Program-made: the position numbers and the translations under genes
The notes under the pieces: model-generated
The model's input: only the letters and a program-made list of their open reading frames with translations
The model's database searches: none
What the model was told of the DNA's origin: nothing
Assembly (NCBI GenBank): GCA_961205875.1
Contig: OY540809.1
Span: 32,500,267 to 32,564,266, forward strand
DNA length: 64,000 nt
Direction: 5' to 3'
From: Sialis fuliginosa
Lineage: Eukaryota; Arthropoda; Insecta; Megaloptera; Sialidae
Shown here: positions 38,138 to 52,550 of the stretch, piece by piece
Layout of the letters: each line of letters starts with the position of its first letter
Numbering within the stretch: position 1 is the first letter of the stretch

Positions 38138-38720
38138 AAATTTAATCATAAATTTAGACATAAATTAAAACATAAACTTAAATTTAAACATAAACATAAA
38201 TTTAAACATTCATTTTAAACATAAATTTAAACATAAATTTAATCATAAATTTAAACATAATTTGAAATATAAATTAAAACATAAACTTAAACATAAACTT
38301 AAACATAAATTTAAACATAAACTTAAACATAAACTTAAATATAAACATTAACATAAACATAAACGTAAACATTAACTTAAACATAAATATAAACATAAAC
38401 ATAAACATAAATATAAACATAAACATAAACATAAACATAAACATAAAAATAAACATAAACATAAACATAAACATAAACATAAACATAAACATAAACATAA
38501 ACATAAACATAAACATAAACATAAACATAAACATAAACATAAACATAAACATAAACATAAACATAAACATAAACATAAACATAAACATAAACATAAACAT
38601 AAACATAAACATAAACATAAACATAAACATAAACATAAACATAAACATTAACATAAACATAAACGTAAACATTAACTTAAACATAAATATAAACATAAAC
38701 ATTAACATAAACATAAACAT
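38138..38720 (-). repeat. Inverted left arm of core 20 (extended, 583 bp)
   Basis: Follows the palindrome at 38120-38137; pure tract with ATAAATATAAAC near 38407 and ATAAAAATAAAC near 38446 interruptions. Confidence 0.9.
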
Positions 38721-38985
38721 TATTTTTAATTGTAAAAAAGAATTGTGTCGAAAATCATCATTTGACTCAAATTACATCAAATAATGTCAAATCTAGTCAT
38801 TTAAACACTAAATTTCCGATAAGTATCTAAACTGATGGAATTGAATTAAAATAATTTGATCCGATTGTTATTGGTACGAATCGAGACGTTTATTATCAAA
38901 ATAGACCGATTTAATACAAATCGAGTCGATTTGCAGTTGATGTTATATGTTTATTTAGGTGTATGATTTAGTTTATGTTTAATGC
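38721..38985 (+). repeat. Core element copy 20 (type A), last before the coreless region
   Basis: 265 bp, type A. The next core begins 13,960 bp further on. Confidence 0.92.
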
Positions 38986-41217
38986 TTATGTTTATGTTTA
39001 TGTTTATGTTTATTTTAAAATTTATGTTTATGTTTATGTTTATGTTTATGTTTATGTTTATGTTTATGTTTATGTTTATGTTTATGTTTATGTTTATGTT
39101 TATGTTTATGTTTATGTTTATGTTTATGTTTATGTTTATGTTTATGTTTATGTTTATGTTTATGTTTATGTTTATGTTTATGTTTATGTTTATGTTTATG
39201 ATTATGTTTATGTTTATGTTTATGTTTATGTTTATGTTTATGTTTATGTTTATGTTTATGTTTATGTTTATGTTTATGTTTATGTTTATGTTTATGTTTA
39301 TGTTTATGTTTATGTTTATGTTTATGTTTAAATTTATGTTTATGTTTATGTTTATGTTTATGTTTATGTTTATGTTTATGTTTATGTTTATGTTTATGTT
39401 TATGTTAATGTTTATGTTTATATTTATGATTATGTTTATGTTTATGTTTATGTTTATGTTTATGTTTATGTTTATGTTTATGTTTATGTTTATGTTTATG
39501 TTTATGTTTATGTTTATGTTTATGTTTATGTTTATGTTTATGTTTATGTTTATGTTTATGTTTATGTTTATGTTTATGTTTATGTTTATGTTTATGTTTA
39601 TGTTTATGTTTATGTTTATGTTTATGTTTATGTTTATGTTTATGTTTATGTTTATGTTTATGTTTATGTTTATGTTTATGTTTATGTTTATGTTTATGTT
39701 TATGTTTATGTTTATGTTTATGTTTATGTTTATGTTTATGTTTATGTTTATGTTTATGTTTATGTTTATGTTTATGTTTATGTTTATGTTTATGTTTAAG
39801 TTTGTTTAAATTTAAGTATATATTTTAACTTATGTTTAAATTTATGTTTAAATTTTTGTTTAAATTTATTTCTAAATTTATTTTAAATTTATGTTTATAT
39901 TTATGTTTAAATTTAAGTTTATGTTTTAATTTATGTTTAAATTTATGTTTAAATTAATGTTTAAATTTATGTTTAAATTTTTGTTTAAATTTATGTTTAA
40001 ATTTATGTTTAAATTTATGTTTAAATTTATGTCTAAATTTATTTTAAATTTATGTTTAAATTTATGTTTAAATTTAAGTTTATGTTTTAATTTATGTTTA
40101 AATTTATGTTTAAATTTATGTTTAAATTTATGTTTAAATTTATGTTTAAATTTATGTTTAAATTTATGTTTAAATTTATGTTTAAATTTATGTCTAAATT
40201 TATTTTAAATTTATGTTTAAATTTAAGTTTATGTTTTAATTTATGTTTAAATTTATGTTTAAATTTATGTTTCAGTTTATGTTTAAGTTTATGTTTTAAT
40301 TTATGTTTAAATTTATGTTTAAATTTATATTTTAATTTATGTTTAAATTTATGTTTAAATTTATGTTTCAGTTTATGTTTAAGTTTATGTTTTAATTTAT
40401 GTTTAAATTTATGTTTATGTTTATGTTTATGTTTATGTTTATGTTTATGTTTATGTTTATGTTTATGTTTATGTTTATGTTTATGTTTATGTTTATGTTT
40501 ATGTTTATGTTTATGTTTATGTTTATGTTTATGTTTATGTTTATGTTTATGTTTATGTTTATGATTATGTTTATGTTTATGTTTATGTTTATGTTAATGT
40601 TTATGTTTATGTTTATGTTTATGTTTATGTTTATGTTTATGTTTATGTTTATGTTTATGTTTATGTTTATGTTTATGTTTATGTTTATGTTTAAATTTAT
40701 GTTTATGTTTATGTTTATGTTTATGTTTATGTTTATGTTTATGTTTATGTTTATGTTTATGTTTATGTTAATGTTTATGTTTATATTTATGATTATGTTT
40801 ATGTTTATGTTTATGTTTATGTTTATGTTTATGTTTATGTTTATGTTTATGTTTATGTTTATGTTTATGTTTATGTTTATGTTTATGTTTATGTTTATGT
40901 TTATGTTTATGTTTATGTTTATGTTTATGTTTATGTTTATGTTTATGTTTATGTTTATGTTTATGTTTATGTTTATGTTTATGTTTATGTTTATGTTTAT
41001 GTTTATGTTTATGTTTATGTTTATGTTTATGTTTATGTTTATGTTTATGTTTATGTTTATGTTTATGTTTATGTTTATGTTTAAGTTTGTTTAAATTTAA
41101 GTATATATTTTAACTTATGTTTAAATTTATGTTTAAATTTTTGTTTAAATTTATGTCTAAATTTATTTTAAATTTATGTTTATATTTATGTTTAAATTTA
41201 AGTTTATGTTTTAATTT

Positions 41218-44200
41218 ATGTTTAAATTTATGTTTAAATTAATGTTTAAATTTATGTTTAAATTTATGTTTAAATTTATGTTTAAATTTATGTTTAAATT
41301 TATGTTTAAATTTATGTCTAAATTTATTTTAAATTTATGTTTAAATTTATGTTTAAATTTAAGTTTATGTTTTAATTTATGTTTAAATTTATGTTTAAAT
41401 TTATGTTTAAATTTATGTTTAAATTTATGTTTAAATTTATGTTTAAATTTATGTTTAAATTTATGTTTAAATTTATGTCTAAATTTATTTTAAATTTATG
41501 TTTAAATTTAAGTTTATGTTTTAATTTATGTTTAAATTTATGTTTAAATTTATGTTTCAGTTTATGTTTAAGTTTATGTTTTAATTTATGTTTAAATTTA
41601 TGTTTAAATTTATATTTTAATTTATGTTTAAATTTATGTTTAAATTTATGTTTCAGTTTATGTTTAAGTTTATGTTTTATATTATGTTTAAATTTATGTT
41701 TATGTTTATGTTTATGTTTATGTTTATGTTTATGTTTATGTTTATGTTTATGTTTATGTTTATGTTTATGTTTATGTTTATGTTTATGTTTATGTTTATG
41801 TTTATGTTTATGTTTATGTTTATGTTTATGTTTATGTTTATGTTTATGTTTATGTTTATGTTTATGTTTATGTTTATGTTTATGTTTATGTTTATGTTTA
41901 TGTTTATGTTTATGTTTATGTTTATGTTTATGTTTATGTTTATGTTTATGTTTATGTTTAAGTTTAAGTTTGTTTAAATTTAAGTTTATGTTTAAATTTA
42001 TGTTTAAATTTATGTCTAAATTTATTTTAAATTTATGTTTATATTTATGTTTAAATTTAAGTTTATGTTTTAATTTATGTTTAAATTTATGTTTAAATTA
42101 ATGTTTAAATTTATGTTTAAATTTATGTTTAAATTTATGTTAAAATTTATGTTTAAATTTATGTCTAAATTTATTTTAAATTTATGTTTAAATTTATGTT
42201 TAAATTTAAGTTTAAATTTATGTTTAAATTTATGTTTAAATTTATGTCAAAATTTATTTTAAATTTATGTTTATATTTATGTTTAAATTTAAGTTTATGT
42301 TTTAATTTATGTTTAAATTTATGTTTAAATTAATGTTTAAATTTATGTTTAAATTTATGTTTAAATTTATGTTTAAATTTATGTTTAAATTTATGTTTAA
42401 ATTTATGTCTAAATTTATTTTAAATTTATGTTTATATTTATGTTTAAATTTAAGTTTATGTTTTAATTTATGTTTAAATTTATGTTTAAATTAATGTTTA
42501 AATTTATGTTTAAATTTATGTTTAAATTTATGTTAAAATTTATGTTTAAATTTATGTCTAAATTTATTTTAAATTTATGTTTAAATTTATGTTTAAATTT
42601 AAGTTTAAATTTATGTTTAAATTTATGTTTAAATTTATGTCAAAATTTATTTTAAATTTATGTTTATATTTATGTTTAAATTTAAGTTTATGTTTTAATT
42701 TATGTTTAAATTTATGTTTAAATTAATGTTTAAATTTATGTTTAAATTTATGTTTAAATTTATGTTTAAATTTATGTTTAAATTTATGTTTAAATTTATG
42801 TCTAAATTTATTTTAAATTTATGTTTAAATTTATGTTTAAATTTAAGTTTATGTTTTAATTTATGTTTAAATTTATGTTTAAATTTATGTTTAAATTTAT
42901 GTTTAAATTTATGTTTAAATTTATGTTTAAATTTATGTTTAAATTTATGTTTAAATTTATGTTTAAATTTATGTTTAAATTTATGTCTAAATTTATTTTA
43001 AATTTATGTTTAAATTTATGTTTAAATTTAAGTTTATGTTTTAATTTATGTTTAAATTTATGTTTAAATTTATGTTTCAGTTTATGTTTAAGTTTATGTT
43101 TTAATTTATGTTTAAATTTATGTTTAAATTTATATTTTAATTTATGTATAAATTTATGTTTAAATTTATGTTTAAATTTATGTTTAAATTTATGTTTCAG
43201 TTTATGTTTAAGTTTATGTTTTAATTTATGTTTAAATTCATGTTTAAATTTATGTTTAAATTTATGTTTAAATTTATGTTTAAATTTATGTTTAAATTTA
43301 TGTTTAAATTTATGTTTAAATTTATGTTTAAATTTATGTTTAAATTTATGTTTAAATTTATGTTTAAATTTAAGTTTAAATTTATGTTTAAATTTATGCT
43401 TAAATTTATGTTTAAATTTAAGATTATGTTCAATTTTATGTTTAAATTTATGTTTAAATTTATGTTTAAATTTATGTTTAAATTTATGCTTAAATTTATG
43501 TTTAAATTTATGCTTAAATTTATGTTTAAATTTAAGATTATGTTCAATTTTATATTTAAATTTATGTTTAAATTTATGTTTAAATTTATGTTTAAATTTA
43601 TGTTTAAATTTATGTTTAAATTTATGTTTTAATTTATGTTTAAATTTATGTTTAAATTAATGTTTAAATTTATGTTTAAATTTTAGGTTTAAATTTATGT
43701 TTAAATTAATGTTTAAATTTATGTTTAAATTTTAGGTTTAAATTTATGTCTAAATTTATTTTAAATTTATGTTTAAATTTATGTTTAAATTTATGTTTAA
43801 ATTTATGTTTAAATTTATGTTTAAATTTAAGTTTATGTTTTAATTTATGTTTAAATTTATGTTTAAATTTATGTTTAAATTTATGTTTAAATTTATGTTT
43901 AAATTTATGTTTCAGTTTATGTTTTAATTTATGTTTAAATTCATGTTTAAATTCATGTTTAAAATTATGTTTAAATTTATGTTTAAATTTATGTTTATTA
44001 TGTTTAAATTTATGTTTAAATTTATGTCTAAATTTATTTTAAATTTATGTTTAAATTTATGTTTAAATTTAAGTTTATGTTTTAATTTATGTTTAAATTT
44101 ATGTTTAAATTTATGTTTAAATTTATGTTTAAATTTATGTTTAAATTTATGTTTAAATTTATGTCTAAATTTATTTTAAATTTATGTTTAAATTTATGTT

Positions 44201-47200
44201 TAAATTTAAGTTTATGTTTTAATTTATGTTTAAATTTATGTTTAAATTTATGTTTAAATTTATGTTTAAATTTATGTTTAAATTTATGTTTAAATTTATG
44301 TTTAAATTTATGTTTAAATTTATGTTTAAATTTATGTTTAAATTTATGTTTAAATTTATTTTAAATTTATGTTTAAATTTATGTTTAAATTTAAGTTTAT
44401 GTTTTAATTTATGTTTAAATTTATGTTTAAATTTATGTTTAAATTTATGTTTAAATTTATGTTTAAATTTATGTTTAAATTTATGTTTAAATTTATGTTT
44501 AAATTTATGTCTAAATTTATTTTAAATTTATGTTTAAATTTAAGTTTATGTTTTAATTTATGTTTAAATTTATGTTTAAATTTATGTTTCAGTTTATGTT
44601 TAAGTTTATGTTTTAATTTATGTTTAAATTTATGTTTAAATTTATATTTTAATTTATGTTTAAATTTATGTTTAAATTTATGTTTCAGTTTATGTTTAAG
44701 TTTATGTTTTATATTATGTTTAAATTTATGTTTATGTTTATGTTTATGTTTATGTTTATGTTTATGTTTATGTTTATGTTTATGTTTATGTTTATGTTTA
44801 TGTTTATGTTTATGTTTATGTTTATGTTTATGTTAATGTTTATGTTTATATTTATGATTATGTTTATGTTTATGTTTATGTTTATGTTTATGTTTATGTT
44901 TATGTTTATGTTTATGTTTATGTTTATGTTTATGTTTATGTTTATGTTTATGTTTATGTTTATGTTTATGTTTATGTTTATGTTTATGTTTATGTTTATG
45001 TTTATGTTTATGTTTATGTTTATGTTTATGTTTATGTTTATGTTTATGTTTATGTTTATGTTTATGTTTATGTTTATGTTTATGTTTATGTTTATGTTTA
45101 TGTTTATGTTTATGTTTATGTTTATGTTTATGTTTATGTTTATGTTTAAGTTTGTTTAAATTTAAGTATATATTTTAACTTATGTTTAAATTTATGTTTA
45201 AATTTTTGTTTAAATTTATGTCTAAATTTATTTTAAATTTATGTTTATATTTATGTTTAAATTTAAGTTTATGTTTTAATTTATGTTTAAATTTATGTTT
45301 AAATTAATGTTTAAATTTATGTTTAAATTTATGTTTAAATTTATGTTTAAATTTATGTTTAAATTTATGTTTAAATTTATGTCTAAATTTATTTTAAATT
45401 TATGTTTAAATTTATGTTTAAATTTAAGTTTATGTTTTAATTTATGTTTAAATTTATGTTTAAATTTATGTTTAAATTTATGTTTAAATTTATGTTTAAA
45501 TTTATGTTTAAATTTATGTTTAAATTTATGTTTAAATTTATGTCTAAATTTATTTTAAATTTATGTTTAAATTTAAGTTTATGTTTTAATTTATGTTTAA
45601 ATTTATGTTTAAATTTATGTTTCAGTTTATGTTTAAGTTTATGTTTTAATTTATGTTTAAATTTATGTTTAAATTTATATTTTAATTTATGTTTAAATTT
45701 ATGTTTAAATTTATGTTTCAGTTTATGTTTAAGTTTATGTTTTATATTATGTTTAAATTTATGTTTATGTTTATGTTTATGTTTATGTTTATGTTTATGT
45801 TTATGTTTATGTTTATGTTTATGTTTATGTTTATGTTTATGTTTATGTTTATGTTTATGTTTATGTTTATGTTTATGTTTATGTTTATGTTTATGTTTAT
45901 GTTTATGTTTATGTTTATGTTTATGTTTATGTTTATGTTTATGTTTATGTTTATGTTTATGTTTATGTTTATGTTTATGTTTATGTTTATGTTTATGTTT
46001 ATGTTTATGTTTATGTTTATGTTTATGTTTAAGTTTAAGTTTGTTTAAATTTAAGTTTATGTTTAAATTTATGTTTAAATTTATGTCTAAATTTATTTTA
46101 AATTTATGTTTATATTTATGTTTAAATTTAAGTTTATGTTTTAATTTATGTTTAAATTTATGTTTAAATTAATGTTTAAATTTATGTTTAAATTTATGTT
46201 TAAATTTATGTTAAAATTTATGTTTAAATTTATGTCTAAATTTATTTTAAATTTATGTTTAAATTTATGTTTAAATTTAAGTTTAAATTTATGTTTAAAT
46301 TTATGTTTAAATTTATGTCAAAATTTATTTTAAATTTATGTTTATATTTATGTTTAAATTTAAGTTTATGTTTTAATTTATGTTTAAATTTATGTTTAAA
46401 TTAATGTTTAAATTTATGTTTAAATTTATGTTTAAATTTATGTTTAAATTTATGTTTAAATTTATGTTTAAATTTATGTCTAAATTTATTTTAAATTTAT
46501 GTTTATATTTATGTTTAAATTTAAGTTTATGTTTTAATTTATGTTTAAATTTATGTTTAAATTAATGTTTAAATTTATGTTTAAATTTATGTTTAAATTT
46601 ATGTTAAAATTTATGTTTAAATTTATGTCTAAATTTATTTTAAATTTATGTTTAAATTTATGTTTAAATTTAAGTTTAAATTTATGTTTAAATTTATGTT
46701 TAAATTTATGTCAAAATTTATTTTAAATTTATGTTTATATTTATGTTTAAATTTAAGTTTATGTTTTAATTTATGTTTAAATTTATGTTTAAATTAATGT
46801 TTAAATTTATGTTTAAATTTATGTTTAAATTTATGTTTAAATTTATGTTTAAATTTATGTTTAAATTTATGTCTAAATTTATTTTAAATTTATGTTTAAA
46901 TTTATGTTTAAATTTAAGTTTATGTTTTAATTTATGTTTAAATTTATGTTTAAATTTATGTTTAAATTTATGTTTAAATTTATGTTTAAATTTATGTTTA
47001 AATTTATGTTTAAATTTATGTTTAAATTTATGTTTAAATTTATGTTTAAATTTATGTCTAAATTTATTTTAAATTTATGTTTAAATTTATGTTTAAATTT
47101 AAGTTTATGTTTTAATTTATGTTTAAATTTATGTTTAAATTTATGTTTCAGTTTATGTTTAAGTTTATGTTTTAATTTATGTTTAAATTTATGTTTAAAT

Positions 47201-50200
47201 TTATATTTTAATTTATGTATAAATTTATGTTTAAATTTATGTTTAAATTTATGTTTAAATTTATGTTTCAGTTTATGTTTAAGTTTATGTTTTAATTTAT
47301 GTTTAAATTCATGTTTAAATTTATGTTTAAATTTATGTTTAAATTTATGTTTAAATTTATGTTTAAATTTATGTTTAAATTTATGTTTAAATTTATGTTT
47401 AAATTTATGTTTAAATTTATGTTTAAATTTATGTTTAAATTTAAGTTTAAATTTATGTTTAAATTTATGCTTAAATTTATGTTTAAATTTAAGATTATGT
47501 TCAATTTTATGTTTAAATTTATGTTTAAATTTATGTTTAAATTTATGTTTAAATTTATGCTTAAATTTATGTTTAAATTTATGCTTAAATTTATGTTTAA
47601 ATTTAAGATTATGTTCAATTTTATATTTAAATTTATGTTTAAATTTATGTTTAAATTTATGTTTAAATTTATGTTTAAATTTATGTTTAAATTTATGTTT
47701 TAATTTATGTTTAAATTTATGTTTAAATTAATGTTTAAATTTATGTTTAAATTTTAGGTTTAAATTTATGTTTAAATTAATGTTTAAATTTATGTTTAAA
47801 TTTTAGGTTTAAATTTATGTCTAAATTTATTTTAAATTTATGTTTAAATTTATGTTTAAATTTATGTTTAAATTTATGTTTAAATTTATGTTTAAATTTA
47901 AGTTTATGTTTTAATTTATGTTTAAATTTATGTTTAAATTTATGTTTAAATTTATGTTTAAATTTATGTTTAAATTTATGTTTCAGTTTATGTTTTAATT
48001 TATGTTTAAATTCATGTTTAAATTCATGTTTAAAATTATGTTTAAATTTATGTTTAAATTTATGTTTATTATGTTTAAATTTATGTTTAAATTTATGTCT
48101 AAATTTATTTTAAATTTATGTTTAAATTTATGTTTAAATTTAAGTTTATGTTTTAATTTATGTTTAAATTTATGTTTAAATTTATGTTTAAATTTATGTT
48201 TAAATTTATGTTTAAATTTATGTTTAAATTTATGTCTAAATTTATTTTAAATTTATGTTTAAATTTATGTTTAAATTTAAGTTTATGTTTTAATTTATGT
48301 TTAAATTTATGTTTAAATTTATGTTTAAATTTATGTTTAAATTTATGTTTAAATTTATGTTTAAATTTATGTTTAAATTTATGTTTAAATTTATGTTTAA
48401 ATTTATGTTTAAATTTATGTTTAAATTTATTTTAAATTTATGTTTAAATTTATGTTTAAATTTAAGTTTATGTTTTAATTTATGTTTAAATTTATGTTTA
48501 AATTTATGTTTAAATTTATGTTTAAATTTATGTTTAAATTTATGTTTAAATTTATGTTTAAATTTATGTTTAAATTTATGTCTAAATTTATTTTAAATTT
48601 ATGTTTAAATTTAAGTTTATGTTTTAATTTATGTTTAAATTTATGTTTAAATTTATGTTTCAGTTTATGTTTAAGTTTATGTTTTAATTTATGTTTAAAT
48701 TTATGTTTAAATTTATATTTTAATTTATGTTTAAATTTATGTTTAAATTTATGTTTCAGTTTATGTTTAAGTTTATGTTTTATATTATGTTTAAATTTAT
48801 GTTTATGTTTATGTTTATGTTTATGTTTATGTTTATGTTTATGTTTATGTTTATGTTTATGTTTATGTTTATGTTTATGTTTATGTTTATGTTTATGTTT
48901 ATGTTTATGTTTATGTTTATGTTTATGTTTATGTTTATGTTTATGTTTATGTTTATGTTTATGTTTATGTTTATGTTTAAGTTTAAGTTTGTTTAAATTT
49001 AAGTTTATGTTTAAATTTATGTTTAAATTTATGTCTAAATTTATTTTAAATTTATGTTTATATTTATGTTTAAATTTAAGTTTATGTTTTAATTTATGTT
49101 TAAATTTATGTTTAAATTAATGTTTAAATTTATGTTTAAATTTATGTTTAAATTTATGTTAAAATTTATGTTTAAATTTATGTCTAAATTTATTTTAAAT
49201 TTATGTTTAAATTTATGTTTAAATTTAAGTTTAAATTTATGTTTAAATTTATGTTTAAATTTATGTCAAAATTTATTTTAAATTTATGTTTATATTTATG
49301 TTTAAATTTAAGTTTATGTTTTAATTTATGTTTAAATTTATGTTTAAATTAATGTTTAAATTTATGTTTAAATTTATATTTAAATTTATGTTTAAATTTA
49401 TGTTTAAATTTATGTTTAAATTTATGTCTAAATTTATTTTAAATTTATGTTTATATTTATGTTTAAATTTAAGTTTATGTTTTAATTTATGTTTAAATTT
49501 ATGTTTAAATTAATGTTTAAATTTATGTTTAAATTTATGTTTAAATTTATGTTAAAATTTATGTTTAAATTTATGTCTAAATTTATTTTAAATTTATGTT
49601 TAAATTTATGTTTAAATTTAAGTTTAAATTTATGTTTAAATTTATGTTTAAATTTATGTCAAAATTTATTTTAAATTTATGTTTATATTTATGTTTAAAT
49701 TTAAGTTTATGTTTTAATTTATGTTTAAATTTATGTTTAAATTAATGTTTAAATTTATGTTTAAATTTATGTTTAAATTTATGTTTAAATTTATGTTTAA
49801 ATTTATGTTTAAATTTATGTCTAAATTTATTTTAAATTTATGTTTAAATTTATGTTTAAATTTAAGTTTATGTTTTAATTTATGTTTAAATTTATGTTTA
49901 AATTTATGTTTAAATTTATGTTTAAATTTATGTTTAAATTTATGTTTAAATTTATGTTTAAATTTATGTTTAAATTTATGTCTAAATTTATTTTAAATTT
50001 ATGTTTAAATTTATGTTTAAATTTAAGTTTATGTTTTAATTTATGTTTAAATTTATGTTTAAATTTATGTTTCAGTTTATGTTTAAGTTTATGTTTTAAT
50101 TTATGTTTAAATTTATGTTTAAATTTATATTTTAATTTATGTATAAATTTATGTTTAAATTTATGTTTAAATTTATGTTTAAATTTATGTTTCAGTTTAT

Positions 50201-51370
50201 GTTTAAGTTTATGTTTTAATTTATGTTTAAATTCATGTTTAAATTTATGTTTAAATTTATGTTTAAATTTATGTTTAAATTTATGTTTAAATTTATGTTT
50301 AAATTTATGTTTAAATTTATGTTTAAATTTATGTTTAAATTTATGTTTAAATTTATGTTTAAATTTAAGTTTAAATTTATGTTTAAATTTATGCTTAAAT
50401 TTATGTTTAAATTTAAGATTATGTTCAATTTTATGTTTAAATTTATGTTTAAATTTATGTTTAAATTTATGTTTAAATTTATGCTTAAATTTATGTTTAA
50501 ATTTATGCTTAAATTTATGTTTAAATTTAAGATTATGTTCAATTTTATATTTAAATTTATGTTTAAATTTATGTTTAAATTTATGTTTAAATTTATGTTT
50601 AAATTTATGTTTAAATTTATGTTTTAATTTATGTTTAAATTTATGTTTAAATTAATGTTTAAATTTATGTTTAAATTTTAGGTTTAAATTTATGTTTAAA
50701 TTAATGTTTAAATTTATGTTTAAATTTTAGGTTTAAATTTATGTCTAAATTTATTTTAAATTTATGTTTAAATTTATGTTTAAATTTATGTTTAAATTTA
50801 TGTTTAAATTTATGTTTAAATTTAAGTTTATGTTTTAATTTATGTTTAAATTTATGTTTAAATTTATGTTTAAATTTATGTTTAAATTTATGTTTAAATT
50901 TATGTTTCAGTTTATGTTTTAATTTATGTTTAAATTCATGTTTAAATTCATGTTTAAAATTATGTTTAAATTTATGTTTAAATTTATGTTTATTATGTTT
51001 AAATTTATGTTTAAATTTATGTCTAAATTTATTTTAAATTTATGTTTAAATTTATGTTTAAATTTAAGTTTATGTTTTAATTTATGTTTAAATTTATGTT
51101 TAAATTTAAGTTTAAATTTATGTTTAAATTTATGTTTAAATTTATGTTTAAATTTATGTCTAAATTTATTTTAAATTTATGTTTAAATTTATGTTTAAAT
51201 TTAAGTTTATGTTTTAATTTATGTTTAAATTTATGTTTAAATTTATGTTTAAATTTATGTTTAAATTTATGTTTAAATTTATGTTTAAATTTATGTTTAA
51301 ATTTATGTTTAAATTTATGTTTAAATTTATGTTTAAATTTATGTTTAAATTTATGTTTAAATTTATGTTA
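41218..51370 (+). repeat. Higher-order repeat in the coreless region (three copies of a 2.9-3.0 kb module)
   Basis: Recurrent markers put module copies at about 41.6-44.6, 45.7-48.7 and 48.7-51.4 kb. The ATTAAACATAATCTTAAATT-type irregularities (+ strand AAGATTATGTTCAATTTTAT) occur near 43420/43530, 47491/47601 and 50415/50525, offsets of 4071 and 2924 bp. A further 1.0-1.3 kb module with a long pure tract (39.9-41.2, repeated near 44.7-45.3) sits between the first two copies. Confidence 0.82.
42077..42862 (+). repeat. 393-bp nested tandem repeat
   Basis: A 393-bp unit (232 + 161 bp sub-units, each opening with a 12-mer run holding TTTAAATTAATG) occurs twice in tandem here. The same nested pair recurs at about 46148 and 49096 inside the other module copies. 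ATGTCAAAATTTATTTTAAA is its marker word. Confidence 0.8.
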
Positions 51371-52534
51371 AAATTTATGTTTAAATTTATGTTTCAGTTT
51401 ATGTTTAAGTTTATGTTTTAATTTATGTTTAAATTTATGTTTAAATTTATATTTTAATTTATGTTTAAATTTATGTTTAAATTTATGTTTAAATTTATGT
51501 TTAAATTTATGTTTAAATTTATGTTTCAGTTTAGGTTTAAGTTTATGTTTTAATTTATGTTTAAATTCATGTTTAAATTTATGTTTAAATTTAAGTTTAT
51601 GTTTTAATTTATGTTTAAATTTATGTTTATGTTTATGTTTATGTTTATGTTTATGTTTATGTTTATGTTTATGTTTATGTTTATGTTTATGTTTATGTTT
51701 ATGTTTATGTTAAAGTTTGTTTAAATTTAAGTTTATATTTTAATTTATGTTTAAATTTATGTTTAAATTTATGTTTAAATTTATGTTTAAATTAAAGTTT
51801 ATGTTTAAATTTAAGTTTATATTTTAATTTATGTTTAAATTTATGTTTAAATTTATGTTTAAATTTATGTTTAAATTTAAGTTTATGTTTTAATTTATGT
51901 TTAAATTTATGTTTATGTTTATGTTTATGTTTATGTTTATGTTTATGTTTATGTTTATGTTTATGTTTATGTTTATGTTTATGTTTATGTTTATGTTAAA
52001 GTTTGTTTAAATTTAAGTTTATATTTTAATTTATGTTTAAATTTATGTTTAAATTTATGTTTAAATTTATGTTTAAATTAAAGTTTATGTTTAAATTTAA
52101 GTTTATATTTTAATTTATGTTTAAATTTATGTTTAAATTCATGTTTAAATTTATGTTTAAATTTATGTTTAAATTTATGTTAAAATTTATGTTTAAATTT
52201 ATGTTTTAATTTATGTTTAAATTTATGTTTAAATTTATGTTTAAATTTATGTTTAAATTTATGTTTAAATTTTAGGTTCAAATTTATGTCTAAATTTATT
52301 TTAAATTTATGTTTAATTTATGTTTAATTTATGTTTAAATTTATGTTTAAATTTATGTTTAAATTTATGTTTAAATTTATGTTTCAATTTATGTTTAAAT
52401 TTAAGTTTATGTTTTAATTTATGTTTAAATTTATGTTTAAATTTATGTTTAAATTTATGTTTAAATTTATGTTTAAATTTATGTTTCAGTTTATGTTTAA
52501 GTTTATGTTTTAATTTATGTTTAAATTTATGTTT

Positions 52535-52550
52535 AAATTTTTATACATAA
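52535..52550. repeat. Degenerate strand switch (right-hand family)
   Basis: AAATTTTTATACATAA replaces the perfect palindrome. Symmetry survives as TTTATGT and ACATAAA around a 12-nt AT centre. The same form marks the switches before cores 22 (about 54285), 23 (57077), 24 (59265) and 25 (63233). Confidence 0.85.

Larger units (their letters stand above)
30210..38985 (+). repeat. Segmental block, second copy (partner at 16394-27685)
   Basis: Repeats the order of the 16394-27685 block with one 2.5 kb unit fewer. The left boundary lies in a hexamer tract: core 17 is type A while its counterpart core 12 is type B, yet the 12-mer fields to the right match. Confidence 0.75.
38986..52534 (+). repeat. 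Right arm 20: 13.5 kb coreless, inversion-free mosaic
   Basis: The core-proximal hexamer tract runs to about 39797. After that, 12-mer fields alternate with detached pure tracts at about 40409-41082, 41693-41957, 44724-45146, 45757-46027, 48795-48976, 51620-51709 and 51906-51995. Each detached tract keeps the arm-type transition (TTTAAGTTTGTTTAAATTT or a close variant such as TTAAAGTTTG) on its right side, but on its left joins 12-mer words directly, with no core and no inverted arm. No AAACAT-orientation tract occurs anywhere in this span. Confidence 0.9.
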
